55,451 nt of DNA from an uncultured SAR86 cluster bacterium (lineage in GTDB: Bacteria > Pseudomonadota > Gammaproteobacteria > Magnimaribacterales > Magnimaribacteraceae): assembly GCA_938048695.1 (NCBI GenBank), contig CALIUO010000014.1, positions 1 through 55,451 of the forward strand, given 5' to 3'. Position numbers and translations under genes: made by a program. The notes under the pieces were generated by a model that saw nothing but the letters and a program-made list of their open reading frames with translations, did not search any database and was not told the origin of the DNA. Shown here piece by piece: positions 1 to 6,685 of the stretch. Each line of letters opens with the position of its first letter. Position 1 is the first letter of the stretch.

Positions 1-902
1 TGGTTAGGATTATTATCTCTTCCAAGACCATATCCAGTTTCATTACAGTTCTTAACCATCGTGGCATATGTTCCTGCCAGATAAGCAACTGCACCAAATC
101 CAGTCGCTAAAGCACCATTTTCAGGATTTATAAATCTACAACTCGATAGGGTTGCAAGCTCATCTGATTCAAAGTGATCATAAGTAAACCTTGCGTTATA
201 AGCATCACCAGAATACTGAAAAGACGCTCTGATTGATTGAGAGTCTTCATTACCTTGATAATTTCCAGTAATTTGATTTTTCATAAACCCGTCTGTTTCT
301 TTAGACATAAAAGCAAATCTTGAAGAGAATCTATCGGATAGCGGGACATTGACCACACCTCTCAAAACTCTATGACCTTCGGTACCAAAACCAGCATTTA
401 CAAAACCTTCAAAATCTTCTGTTGGAGCTTTGGTTATAATATGTACCAATCCAGCAGTGGTATTTCTTCCAAATAAAGTACCTTGAGGTCCTCTCAGCAC
501 CTCAACACGTTCGACGTCTATCAGATCTACCATTCCACCTTGGGGGCGACTCAAATAAACACCATCTATATAAATTCCTATTTTAGGATCTTGAGTTTCA
601 GACCAATTTGTTTGACCTATACCTCTCAAAAACACATTAGTAACAGTAGAGTTAATACCTTGAGCTTCAAAGTTCATATTTGGAGTCAGCTTAGTAATGT
701 CAGCAATCTCAGTAATATTTCGTGCTTCGATTTGATCGCCACCCAAAGCAGTAATTGGGATAGGTACAGATTGAGCAGTCTCCTCTCTTTGCCTAGCTGT
801 TACAACAACTTCATCAAAAATGGATGATTGTTCTTCATCGGCAGAAAATGAGAAAGAAGGGAAAGTTAAAAAAGATAATATAAGCAAGTTCCTTAAATAC
901 AT
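1..902 (-). CDS. TonB-dependent outer-membrane receptor, N-terminal part (cut by window edge)
   Basis: Reading the minus strand from ATG at 902 gives about 300 residues without a stop to the window edge, so the C-terminal barrel is missing. Residues 1-21 are a signal peptide (MYLRNLLILSFL..., cleavage near FSFSA). A TonB-box-like stretch DEVVVTARQ lies at 30-38. The plug domain follows, with FLRGIG (91-96), a YIDGVYLSRPQGG segment (111-123) and VEVLRGPQGTLFGRNT (133-148). These are hallmarks of TonB-dependent transporters, which pull scarce ligands across the outer membrane using TonB-ExbBD energy. The start has a good ribosome site (AGGAGAGG). It follows the nitroreductase gene on the same strand by 81 bases. 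No Fur box is visible here, unlike the receptor at 2834-4906, so the substrate need not be iron; it cannot be told from this part. Confidence 0.93.
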   Translation of the reverse strand, partial: MYLRNLLILSFLTFPSFSFSADEEQSSIFDEVVVTARQREETAQSVPIPITALGGDQIEARNITEIADITKLTPNMNFEAQGINSTVTNVFLRGIGQTNWSETQDPKIGIYIDGVYLSRPQGGMVDLIDVERVEVLRGPQGTLFGRNTTAGLVHIITKAPTEDFEGFVNAGFGTEGHRVLRGVVNVPLSDRFSSRFAFMSKETDGFMKNQITGNYQGNEDSQSIRASFQYSGDAYNARFTYDHFESDELATLSSCRFINPENGALATGFGAVAYLAGTYATMVKNCNETGYGLGRDNNPN

Positions 903-983
903 AAACCTCTCCTAGTTTAATTTTACCAAAACCACTGTAGAGGAAAAAAGGAACTTAGTGAAGGTTTTTTTAGAGGTATAAAT

Positions 984-1541
984 TTAGTCCCAAACTTCAA
1001 GGAATTCAGCTAGATCATGTTCAGGTAAGGGCTTCTCTTTACCCATTGAAGTTCCTACGTAAAGATAACCAATGATTTGATAGTTATCTTGCAGACCTAA
1101 TTGTTTTGTAATTTCAGGATTAAATGCCATCTTCCCAGTTCTCCATACCGCTGAGAAACCAATATCATGTAAGCCTAATAAAATATTTTGAGCTGCAGCT
1201 CCAAGAGAAATTATTTGCTCTATTTCAGGAACCTTAGGATGCTGCTTTATATCTGCTGCAAGAATAATAACCATTGGTGCCCTTAAAGGTGCTTTAAGTA
1301 GTTTTTCGGCATCTCGGTCTGTTAATTCTTCATTTAGAGACTTTGCAGTTTCTATAAAAGTTTGTCCTAGCCTTTCTCTTGCCTCACCTCTAACTTCTAT
1401 AAACTTCCAGGGTCTTAGTCTAGCGTGGTCTGGTGCTCTCAGCGCCCCTTTATAAACTTGAGACATTTGTTCGTGAGTAGGAGCAGGATCTTCTAGGTGT
1501 GGGATAGAATTTCTAGTCTGTATTGCTGTTAATGTATCCAA
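984..1541 (-). CDS. YdjA-type nitroreductase family flavoprotein
   Basis: This 185-residue protein matches the short nitroreductase subfamily typified by E. coli YdjA (about 183 aa). It has the same N-terminal layout (MDTLTAIQTRNSIPHLEDPAPT), the RAPDHARLRPWKF motif near 36-48, and the AVWRTG and IIGYLYVGT stretches in the C-terminal half. Family members bind FMN and use NAD(P)H to reduce nitro compounds or quinones; the physiological substrate is generally unknown. The start is a TTG at 1541, supported by alignment of the N-terminus with YdjA rather than by a strong ribosome site. It is divergent from ferrochelatase (83 bases between starts) and may share a transcript with the downstream TonB receptor. 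Confidence 0.88.
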   Translation of the reverse strand: MDTLTAIQTRNSIPHLEDPAPTHEQMSQVYKGALRAPDHARLRPWKFIEVRGEARERLGQTFIETAKSLNEELTDRDAEKLLKAPLRAPMVIILAADIKQHPKVPEIEQIISLGAAAQNILLGLHDIGFSAVWRTGKMAFNPEITKQLGLQDNYQIIGYLYVGTSMGKEKPLPEHDLAEFLEVWD

Positions 1542-1611
1542 AATAATTTCTCTAAGCTTATTTTACTATATATACAACTCAGAAATTAGTCTCTTCACAA
1601 TAAAATTTACT

Positions 1612-1617
1612 TATAAT
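1612..1617 (+). promoter_or_regulatory. candidate -10 box for hemH, abutting the start codon
   Basis: A perfect TATAAT lies seven bases before the hemH ATG at 1625, which would place transcription start at or next to the start codon. No ribosome-binding site precedes the ATG. I could not find a convincing -35 element at the right distance, and the region is AT-rich, so this is tentative. Confidence 0.3.
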
Positions 1618-1624
1618 TGCGAGT

Positions 1625-2623
1625 ATGAAAGGAATTCTTCTCATTAATTTAGGCTCTCCCAAAGATCTTGAACTGGAATCAATAAAGGAATATCTAAAGG
1701 AGTTTTTATCGGATGATCTTGTAATAGATTACCCTAAACTTCTTCAACAAATACTTGTAAATTGGATAATTATTCCCTCTAGATACAAGAATACTAGAGA
1801 AGCTTATTCTGAGATTTGGACAAAGAACGGGTCTCCTTTAATAAATGACACACGTATATTAGGCAAAAAGGTCAGCCTTAAGTCAGATACTCCGGTTGAA
1901 GTGTCTATGAGGTATCAGTTTCCTAGTATTAAAGAAGGATTGGTGAACCTCAAAAAAAAGGGTTGCTCAGAAATTTTTGTAGTTCCTCTATACCCTCATT
2001 ATGCAATGTCTACCGTCTTGACTACGGAAAATGAAGTTAAAAGGATTGAAAATGAACTTGAACTTGATCTTAAACTTAACTTCATCGGAGCCTTTTATAA
2101 TGAACAGGAATATATCTCTAGCTTAAGTAATGTCATTCGCAATAATAGACATGAAGAAAGCGACTTTTTGTTATTTAGTTACCACGGTATTCCAAATAGG
2201 CATCTTGTAAAAACGGATCCTACAAAAAGTCATTGCTTACAAGTTAAAAACTGTTGCGATGTAGAATCCAAAGCAAAACCTTTCTGTTACAAAGCTCAGG
2301 TAATAGAAACCTCTAAACTGTGTGCCGAAAGATTAGAGCTTAAAGAAAATGAATGGGGAATATCTTTCCAATCTAGAATAGGTCCGGGATGGATACAGCC
2401 CTTCACAGATAAAGAGCTAGTTAGACTTGCTGAAGAAGGTATAAAAAACCTAGATGTTGTCTGTCCAGCTTTTGTAACTGATAACCTAGAAACACTTGAA
2501 GAGATGAACATCAGAGGTCGGGAAACTTTTTTAGAAGCTGGTGGGCAATCTTTCAACTATATACCTTGCCTCAATGATGAGGAATCTTGGGTTGATTTTT
2601 TAGTTAGCGCCTCGAAAAGATAA
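1625..2623 (+). CDS. hemH: ferrochelatase with a Cys-rich internal segment
   Basis: Ferrochelatase inserts ferrous iron into protoporphyrin IX, the last step of heme b synthesis. The 332-residue protein opens with GILLINLGSP and carries the catalytic-His motif FSYHG (His187) and the C-terminal VVCPAFVTDNLETLEE stretch with the conserved acidic residue near Glu289. Between His187 and the FQSR motif it has a segment (about 195-235) with cysteines at 204, 210, 211, 221 and 233. E. coli HemH lacks this Cys pattern. It resembles the internal cysteine segment of the [2Fe-2S] ferrochelatases known from Myxococcus and Bdellovibrio, so a cluster is inferred, not shown. The stop overlaps the first base of a terminator hairpin. 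Confidence 0.96.
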   Translation: MKGILLINLGSPKDLELESIKEYLKEFLSDDLVIDYPKLLQQILVNWIIIPSRYKNTREAYSEIWTKNGSPLINDTRILGKKVSLKSDTPVEVSMRYQFPSIKEGLVNLKKKGCSEIFVVPLYPHYAMSTVLTTENEVKRIENELELDLKLNFIGAFYNEQEYISSLSNVIRNNRHEESDFLLFSYHGIPNRHLVKTDPTKSHCLQVKNCCDVESKAKPFCYKAQVIETSKLCAERLELKENEWGISFQSRIGPGWIQPFTDKELVRLAEEGIKNLDVVCPAFVTDNLETLEEMNIRGRETFLEAGGQSFNYIPCLNDEESWVDFLVSASKR

Positions 2624-2655
2624 AAGGGACCTTGAAAAGTATCAAGATCCCTTTC
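2623..2655. terminator. bidirectional intrinsic terminator between hemH and the siderophore receptor
   Basis: Two arms, AAAGGGACCTTG (2623-2634) and CAAGATCCCTTT (2643-2654), form a stem with one mismatch around an 8-base loop. On the plus strand it ends TTTCTT just after hemH. On the minus strand the stem is followed by TTTTATCTTTT, so it can also end the transcript from the receptor gene. Confidence 0.8.
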
Positions 2656-2684
2656 TTAATCAACCTTTGGGGAGGGGTGTGATT

Positions 2685-2837
2685 AATCTGTTAATATTTA
2701 TAGTCTGTAACAGATTCCGACTAGGTTAGAACGAGCCCACTGCGCTTGGAACTCGTTCCTGGGCGCCTGACAGTAATATCTAATCTTCTAAAGAATGTTA
2801 CTGTTAGCTGCACTATTACTAATCAAATACTGATTAG
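2685..2837. other. hairpin-rich 3' region, candidate structured RNA
   Basis: Four inverted repeats lie in a row between two convergent genes: AATCTGTT/AACAGATT (2685-2692, 2709-2716); GAACGAG/CTCGTTC (2729-2735, 2752-2758) with an inner CCA/TGG pair; ACAGTAA/TTACTGT (2770-2776, 2798-2804); and CTAATCA/TGATTAG (2819-2825, 2831-2837), the last overlapping the receptor stop codon. Bases about 2725-2770 are clearly G+C-richer than the surroundings. No open reading frame or known riboswitch core is recognised. It could be the long 3' UTR of the receptor mRNA, an independent small RNA, or a repeat element. Confidence 0.4.
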
Positions 2838-4906
2838 AATCTTCTAGTAATTGACAATCTTGCATTAACTTCCTCTCCCACAGATGCTTGATGCGTGCTA
2901 TGAGAATGAGGGAAGTAAACTTCATCTGTGATGTTTTCTATATTCAATCTAACAGTAAGATCCATAGAAACATCGTAATATGCTGCAAAATCGACTCTTG
3001 TATAATCAGGTAGAACTAAACCAGGTTTGTTGTTACTAATATTTGACTCTCCTTGTCTAGTAACACCTAGGCCATATCCAAATTTGTCATTAACTTGGTA
3101 TGTAGTCCAAAGTGACATAGTATTTTTAGGAATTTCCCTTGGCTCTCCACCAGTACTAGTTTCACCGTCCATATCGCTATAACCGAAGGATACAAATAAC
3201 TGATCGCTAACTTGTCCTTTAATTTCTAGCTCAATTCCATCGACTTGAAGTCCTACTATTTCTGCACCCTCACCAGATTCATCACGTGTAGCTATAGTTT
3301 GCTCACTGTCAAAGTAACTCGCTCTAAGACTGAGGTCCGGAGTAATATCCCAGTTAACACCAACTTCAGAACTTTCATATACATCAGGATCCAAAGCTGC
3401 AGAGCTAGCAGTTAGTTTTTTATACTGCTCTCCTGCTCTAGGCAAGAAGCTTTCGCTATAACTCAAGTATAAAGACACGTTATCTTGAGGCTTGAATATA
3501 ATTCCTGCTCTAGGAGAAAATTCATCGTCTTCTCTTGATAGAGATGTACCAGCTTTAATGTCATCGACAGTAATATCAAATTGATCTAAACGTCCACCTA
3601 AAAGAACTATTAAGTTATCAGAAAGATCTATTTGATCTTGAATATAAATAGAAGTTACTTCAATTTCAGAAGCTGTTCTGCTGTTTAACTTTGTTGTGAA
3701 ATCAACACCAGTTGCTACTCCTGCAGAGTTTGTAGCGATATTTAGAGGTCTTGAAACGTTAAAGGATTCTTTGTCCTTTTCTGTTGTAGACCAATAAGTA
3801 TCAAATCTTTCATTTTTATTATCCGTATCAACCATCTCTGCACCAATCAAGAGTGTATGAGTAGCTCCTCCGATTTGGATCTCGTTAACTAAGTTTGCAG
3901 AAATTATAAGGTTCTCACGTTCAGTAGGATCTCTGTATCCATCAAGCGTAACTACATTAGTATCTAGGTCATACCCTGAGGCATATAGATTTTGATAAAG
4001 TTTTTCGAACTCACTAGATGTAACAGAAAATATTCCCTTTGAAGTATCTGAATAATCAGTTGTTAAAGTACCTCTGAAAATGTCAGCTTCAAGTGTAGTT
4101 AAGTTAATGTCTGAAGTACCAAAAACTACATCTTTTAGAGCTTCTACAGGTTTCCCATTAGCAGTTGGTATACCTCTATCTATAAATCTTTCATGGTCTG
4201 CGTATTCGTAAGAAAGATCGAGTGTAGTGGCTTCACTCATTTGAATTTTAACAGTAGGGTTGAAACCAACACGATCACCATCGTACATATCACGATGATT
4301 TTCAAGGCTGTCACTGTGAACATTCAAACGTAAAGCAGTGTTATCGCCAGTTGATGTGTTGTAATCAGCAGCGAAATCAAATGCTCCAAAGTCATCAGCA
4401 CCTATGTCAAAAGTACCAAATTGCTCATCAATTTGTGCTTTCTTTGTAACACGATTAATAATTCCACCCGTTCCACCTCTTCCAAATAGAAGTGCATTTG
4501 GACCTCTCAAGACTTCTACTTGATCTACATTGTAGAGAGAACGATAGTATTGAACGTCGTCTCTAGCTCCATCTTGATAGAAGTCAGCTGTAGACCTTAC
4601 ACCTCTAAAGACCACTGAGTCTCTGTGACCTTCACCTTGTGAAGTATTTACACCTGGTGTGTAACGAACTATGTCGCCAAATTCTCTTATCCCCTGCTTC
4701 CTGATATCTTCATCAGTAACAATAGACAAACTTTGTGGCACATCAATGATGGCCGTTGGTGTTTTAAGTGCTTTAACTTGATCTGAATAAAGTACTTTGC
4801 CTTTAACAATAATTTCCACAACAGCTTCATCAGCATACAAACTAGCTGTGAAAGCAAGAGAAGAAACAACTATTGCTTTAAAAAAAGTTCTTATAAATTG
4901 AACCAT
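2834..4906 (-). CDS. TonB-dependent siderophore receptor
   Basis: A complete 690-residue outer-membrane receptor. I place the start at ATG 4906, not at an in-frame ATG 87 bases upstream, because 4906 is preceded by GGGAGT and begins a proper signal peptide (MVQFIRTFFKAIVVSSLAFTASLYA, cut near 25). The plug follows: DVPQSLSIVT (55-64), FRGV (100-103), the DGARDD stretch (112-117), VEVLRGPNALLFGRGGTGGIINRVTK (130-155). The C-terminus ends in a barrel-type ITRRF with terminal Phe. The DVPQSLSIVT and RGxxGG features are typical of ferric-siderophore receptors such as those for hydroxamates and catecholates. Iron control is supported by the Fur-box promoter upstream. The actual siderophore cannot be read from sequence. 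Confidence 0.93.
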   Translation of the reverse strand: MVQFIRTFFKAIVVSSLAFTASLYADEAVVEIIVKGKVLYSDQVKALKTPTAIIDVPQSLSIVTDEDIRKQGIREFGDIVRYTPGVNTSQGEGHRDSVVFRGVRSTADFYQDGARDDVQYYRSLYNVDQVEVLRGPNALLFGRGGTGGIINRVTKKAQIDEQFGTFDIGADDFGAFDFAADYNTSTGDNTALRLNVHSDSLENHRDMYDGDRVGFNPTVKIQMSEATTLDLSYEYADHERFIDRGIPTANGKPVEALKDVVFGTSDINLTTLEADIFRGTLTTDYSDTSKGIFSVTSSEFEKLYQNLYASGYDLDTNVVTLDGYRDPTERENLIISANLVNEIQIGGATHTLLIGAEMVDTDNKNERFDTYWSTTEKDKESFNVSRPLNIATNSAGVATGVDFTTKLNSRTASEIEVTSIYIQDQIDLSDNLIVLLGGRLDQFDITVDDIKAGTSLSREDDEFSPRAGIIFKPQDNVSLYLSYSESFLPRAGEQYKKLTASSAALDPDVYESSEVGVNWDITPDLSLRASYFDSEQTIATRDESGEGAEIVGLQVDGIELEIKGQVSDQLFVSFGYSDMDGETSTGGEPREIPKNTMSLWTTYQVNDKFGYGLGVTRQGESNISNNKPGLVLPDYTRVDFAAYYDVSMDLTVRLNIENITDEVYFPHSHSTHQASVGEEVNARLSITRRF

Positions 4907-4957
4907 TTTTTTACTCCCGTAAAGTTTATAAATACGTGTTAACAACCAATTTCTGTA

Positions 4958-5021
4958 AATGAGAATGATTATTAGATCGATAACGATTCGCATTATAAAT
5001 GAGAATGATTCTCAAATGCAA
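4958..5021 (-). promoter_or_regulatory. Fur-controlled promoter of the siderophore receptor
   Basis: On the minus strand TTGCAT (-35, plus coordinates 5016-5021) and TATAAT (-10, 4992-4997) are separated by 18 bases. The spacer holds a perfect 13-bp palindrome GAGAATGATTCTC (5001-5013). Two more Fur-like matches follow: GATAACGATTCGCATTAT (4979-4996), matching 14 of 19 positions of the Fur consensus over 4979-4997, and GAGAATGATTATTA (4961-4974). Repeated GATAAT-type hexamers overlapping -10, spacer and start point are the classic arrangement for iron-dependent repression by Fur. Transcription would start near 4985, leaving a leader of about 80 bases. Confidence 0.85.
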
Positions 5022-5063
5022 CAGTTTCAAGAATAATAATGTATTCAGATAGAGGGAAGTAAG

Positions 5064-5435
5064 TCAGTGCTTATGCGACTTTAGATCATTTTCGATATCT
5101 TCATGATCACCTACCATAATATGAGAGTCACTCTTAGTTACATATTTTTCAAGAATTGGGATAAATAACAACGGGACGATCCCACCTAACATAATCCCAA
5201 GAGCTGCTGATCTCATAGTAGGATCCAATAAAGAAGCGATTAGATCTGCCATGATGTGAGCTATAACTGCTCCGACTATTCCAGCTATATGTCCATTAGA
5301 CGTTCTTTTAAGAAGACGGTTGATGCTCCATCCTGAATAATATCCTATTATTAAGATTCCTACGTGTACTAGACCAAAAACAAAACCCCTCAGAAGGCCT
5401 TCCTCTAGGCCAAAAGAAGTAACAATTGCATCCAT
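5064..5435 (-). CDS. small membrane protein coupled to lysC, function unknown
   Basis: I do not recognise this 123-residue protein. It has about three hydrophobic segments (near 17-36, 49-70 and 77-95) and a charged, His-rich C-terminal tail (about 97-123, ending LKSHKH). Its ATG overlaps the lysC stop by one base (TAATG), so translation is probably coupled to lysC. In Pseudomonas the gene after alaS-lysC is csrA/rsmA; this protein has no resemblance to CsrA and simply occupies that slot. The short EExxxR/FxxxH string near residues 11-24 is too compact to be a CAAX-protease core. Length and codon use look ordinary for the window. Confidence 0.75.
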   Translation of the reverse strand: MDAIVTSFGLEEGLLRGFVFGLVHVGILIIGYYSGWSINRLLKRTSNGHIAGIVGAVIAHIMADLIASLLDPTMRSAALGIMLGGIVPLLFIPILEKYVTKSDSHIMVGDHEDIENDLKSHKH

Positions 5436-6664
5436 TAAGTGTCCAATTCTTTATCTAGATCAAAAGCGTCGTGAAGAGCTTGTACAGCCTTTTTCATTTC
5501 TTCTTTCTTGATGACCACAGATATTTTTATCTCAGAGGTGGTTATCATTGATATGTTTATTTCATGTTTTGCTAAAGCCTGAAACATTTTGCTAGCTACG
5601 CCGGCATGGGCTCTCATTCCTCGGCCTACGATACTTATTTTCGCTATATCGTCATCAACCTCAATTGATCCTCCTCCGAGGGTTTGAGATGTTTTTTGTA
5701 GGATGTCTTCAGCTTTTTTTGCATCATTTTTATCAACTGTAAATGTGAAGTCTGTATTGTTCTCAGCACTAATATTTTGGACAATGACATCGACCTCTAT
5801 TCCAGCTTCGCTAATTGGGCTCAAAATCTTAGCAGCAACCCCTGGGATGTCTGGCACTCCTCTGATGGTTAGTTTTGCTTCAGAATCTATGCTGCTAATC
5901 CCAGAAACAATTGGTCTTTCCATAATATTTTTCTCCTCTTGAACTAATGTACCCTCACCTTTTTTAAAGCTAGATAGGACACGAAGCGGTAAATTAAATT
6001 TACTCGCATATTCGACGGCTCTCAACTGAAGAACTTTTGCTCCTGAGCCTGACAATTCTAACATCTCTTCAAAACTTACATTCTTTAGTAATCTAGCTTT
6101 ACTGCAAACTCTGGGGTCGGTAGTAAAAACTCCATCGACATCTGTGTATATTTGGCATTCATCTGCATTGAGGGCTACTGCAAGAGCAACTCCCGTAGTA
6201 TCAGAACCCCCCCTACCTAATGTTGTTATATCTCCAACCTCATTCATTCCTTGGAAGCCTGTGATCACAGGTACAACTCCTTCATCAAGTTCTGAGGTTA
6301 TCTTGCTCACTTCAACATCTAGTATTCTCGCCCTACTATGACTTGAGTTTGTCTTAATACCTAATTGGTAGGCTGTATAAGACTTACCTTTTATACCTCT
6401 CTTGAGAAGAGCCATAGCCAGTAAAGCTACAGAGATTTGCTCTCCTGTTGAGACTAAAGCATCGTATTCTCTAAGATCAGGTTCAGGATTTATCTCTTTT
6501 GCTAACTCTATAAGATCATCAGTGCTACTTCCCATAGCGGAGAGGACAACAGTAACTTTATTGCCTTTCTGTATTTCAGCTTCAACGTTATCCGCTACTG
6601 CTTCAATGCGCTCAGCATCAGCAACAGATGTACCGCCAAATTTTTTTACTATTAATTTGCCCAT
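5435..6664 (-). CDS. lysC: aspartate kinase
   Basis: Aspartate kinase phosphorylates aspartate, the entry step to lysine, threonine, methionine and diaminopimelate. The 409-residue protein starts with the nucleotide/aspartate motif KKFGGTSV (7-14), has STGEQ near 72 and GFQG and TTLGRGGSDTT near 140-155, all family signatures. The C-terminal third (about 265-405) has two ACT-type regulatory repeats (TIRGVPDIPGVAAKIL and ISIVGRGMRAHAGVASKMF), as in Pseudomonas-type monofunctional enzymes, so feedback control by end products is likely. It lies 20 bases downstream of alaS, a pairing conserved in many gammaproteobacteria. The next aspartate-pathway enzyme, Asd, is encoded at 38289-39299. Confidence 0.97.
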   Translation of the reverse strand: MGKLIVKKFGGTSVADAERIEAVADNVEAEIQKGNKVTVVLSAMGSSTDDLIELAKEINPEPDLREYDALVSTGEQISVALLAMALLKRGIKGKSYTAYQLGIKTNSSHSRARILDVEVSKITSELDEGVVPVITGFQGMNEVGDITTLGRGGSDTTGVALAVALNADECQIYTDVDGVFTTDPRVCSKARLLKNVSFEEMLELSGSGAKVLQLRAVEYASKFNLPLRVLSSFKKGEGTLVQEEKNIMERPIVSGISSIDSEAKLTIRGVPDIPGVAAKILSPISEAGIEVDVIVQNISAENNTDFTFTVDKNDAKKAEDILQKTSQTLGGGSIEVDDDIAKISIVGRGMRAHAGVASKMFQALAKHEINISMITTSEIKISVVIKKEEMKKAVQALHDAFDLDKELDT

Positions 6665-6685
6665 AAAAAAGGCGAGTATTCTATA

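Noticed and set aside
483-827. Plus-strand open frame of about 114 codons
   Set aside because: It lies inside the partial TonB receptor on the minus strand, whose signal peptide, plug motifs and ribosome site are clear.
2656-2837. Known riboswitch class in the hairpin-rich region
   Set aside because: It is at the 3' end of both flanking genes and I could not match a cobalamin, TPP, FMN or other known core by eye.
4907-4993. N-terminally longer form of the siderophore receptor
   Set aside because: The extra 29 residues precede a complete signal peptide, overlap the mapped Fur-promoter leader, and lack a ribosome site.
5064-5435. CAAX-protease (CPBP) resemblance: EExxxR, FxxxH and HxxxD strings
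   Set aside because: The first two motifs are almost adjacent, whereas the family needs tens of residues and a helix between them; the protein is also too short.
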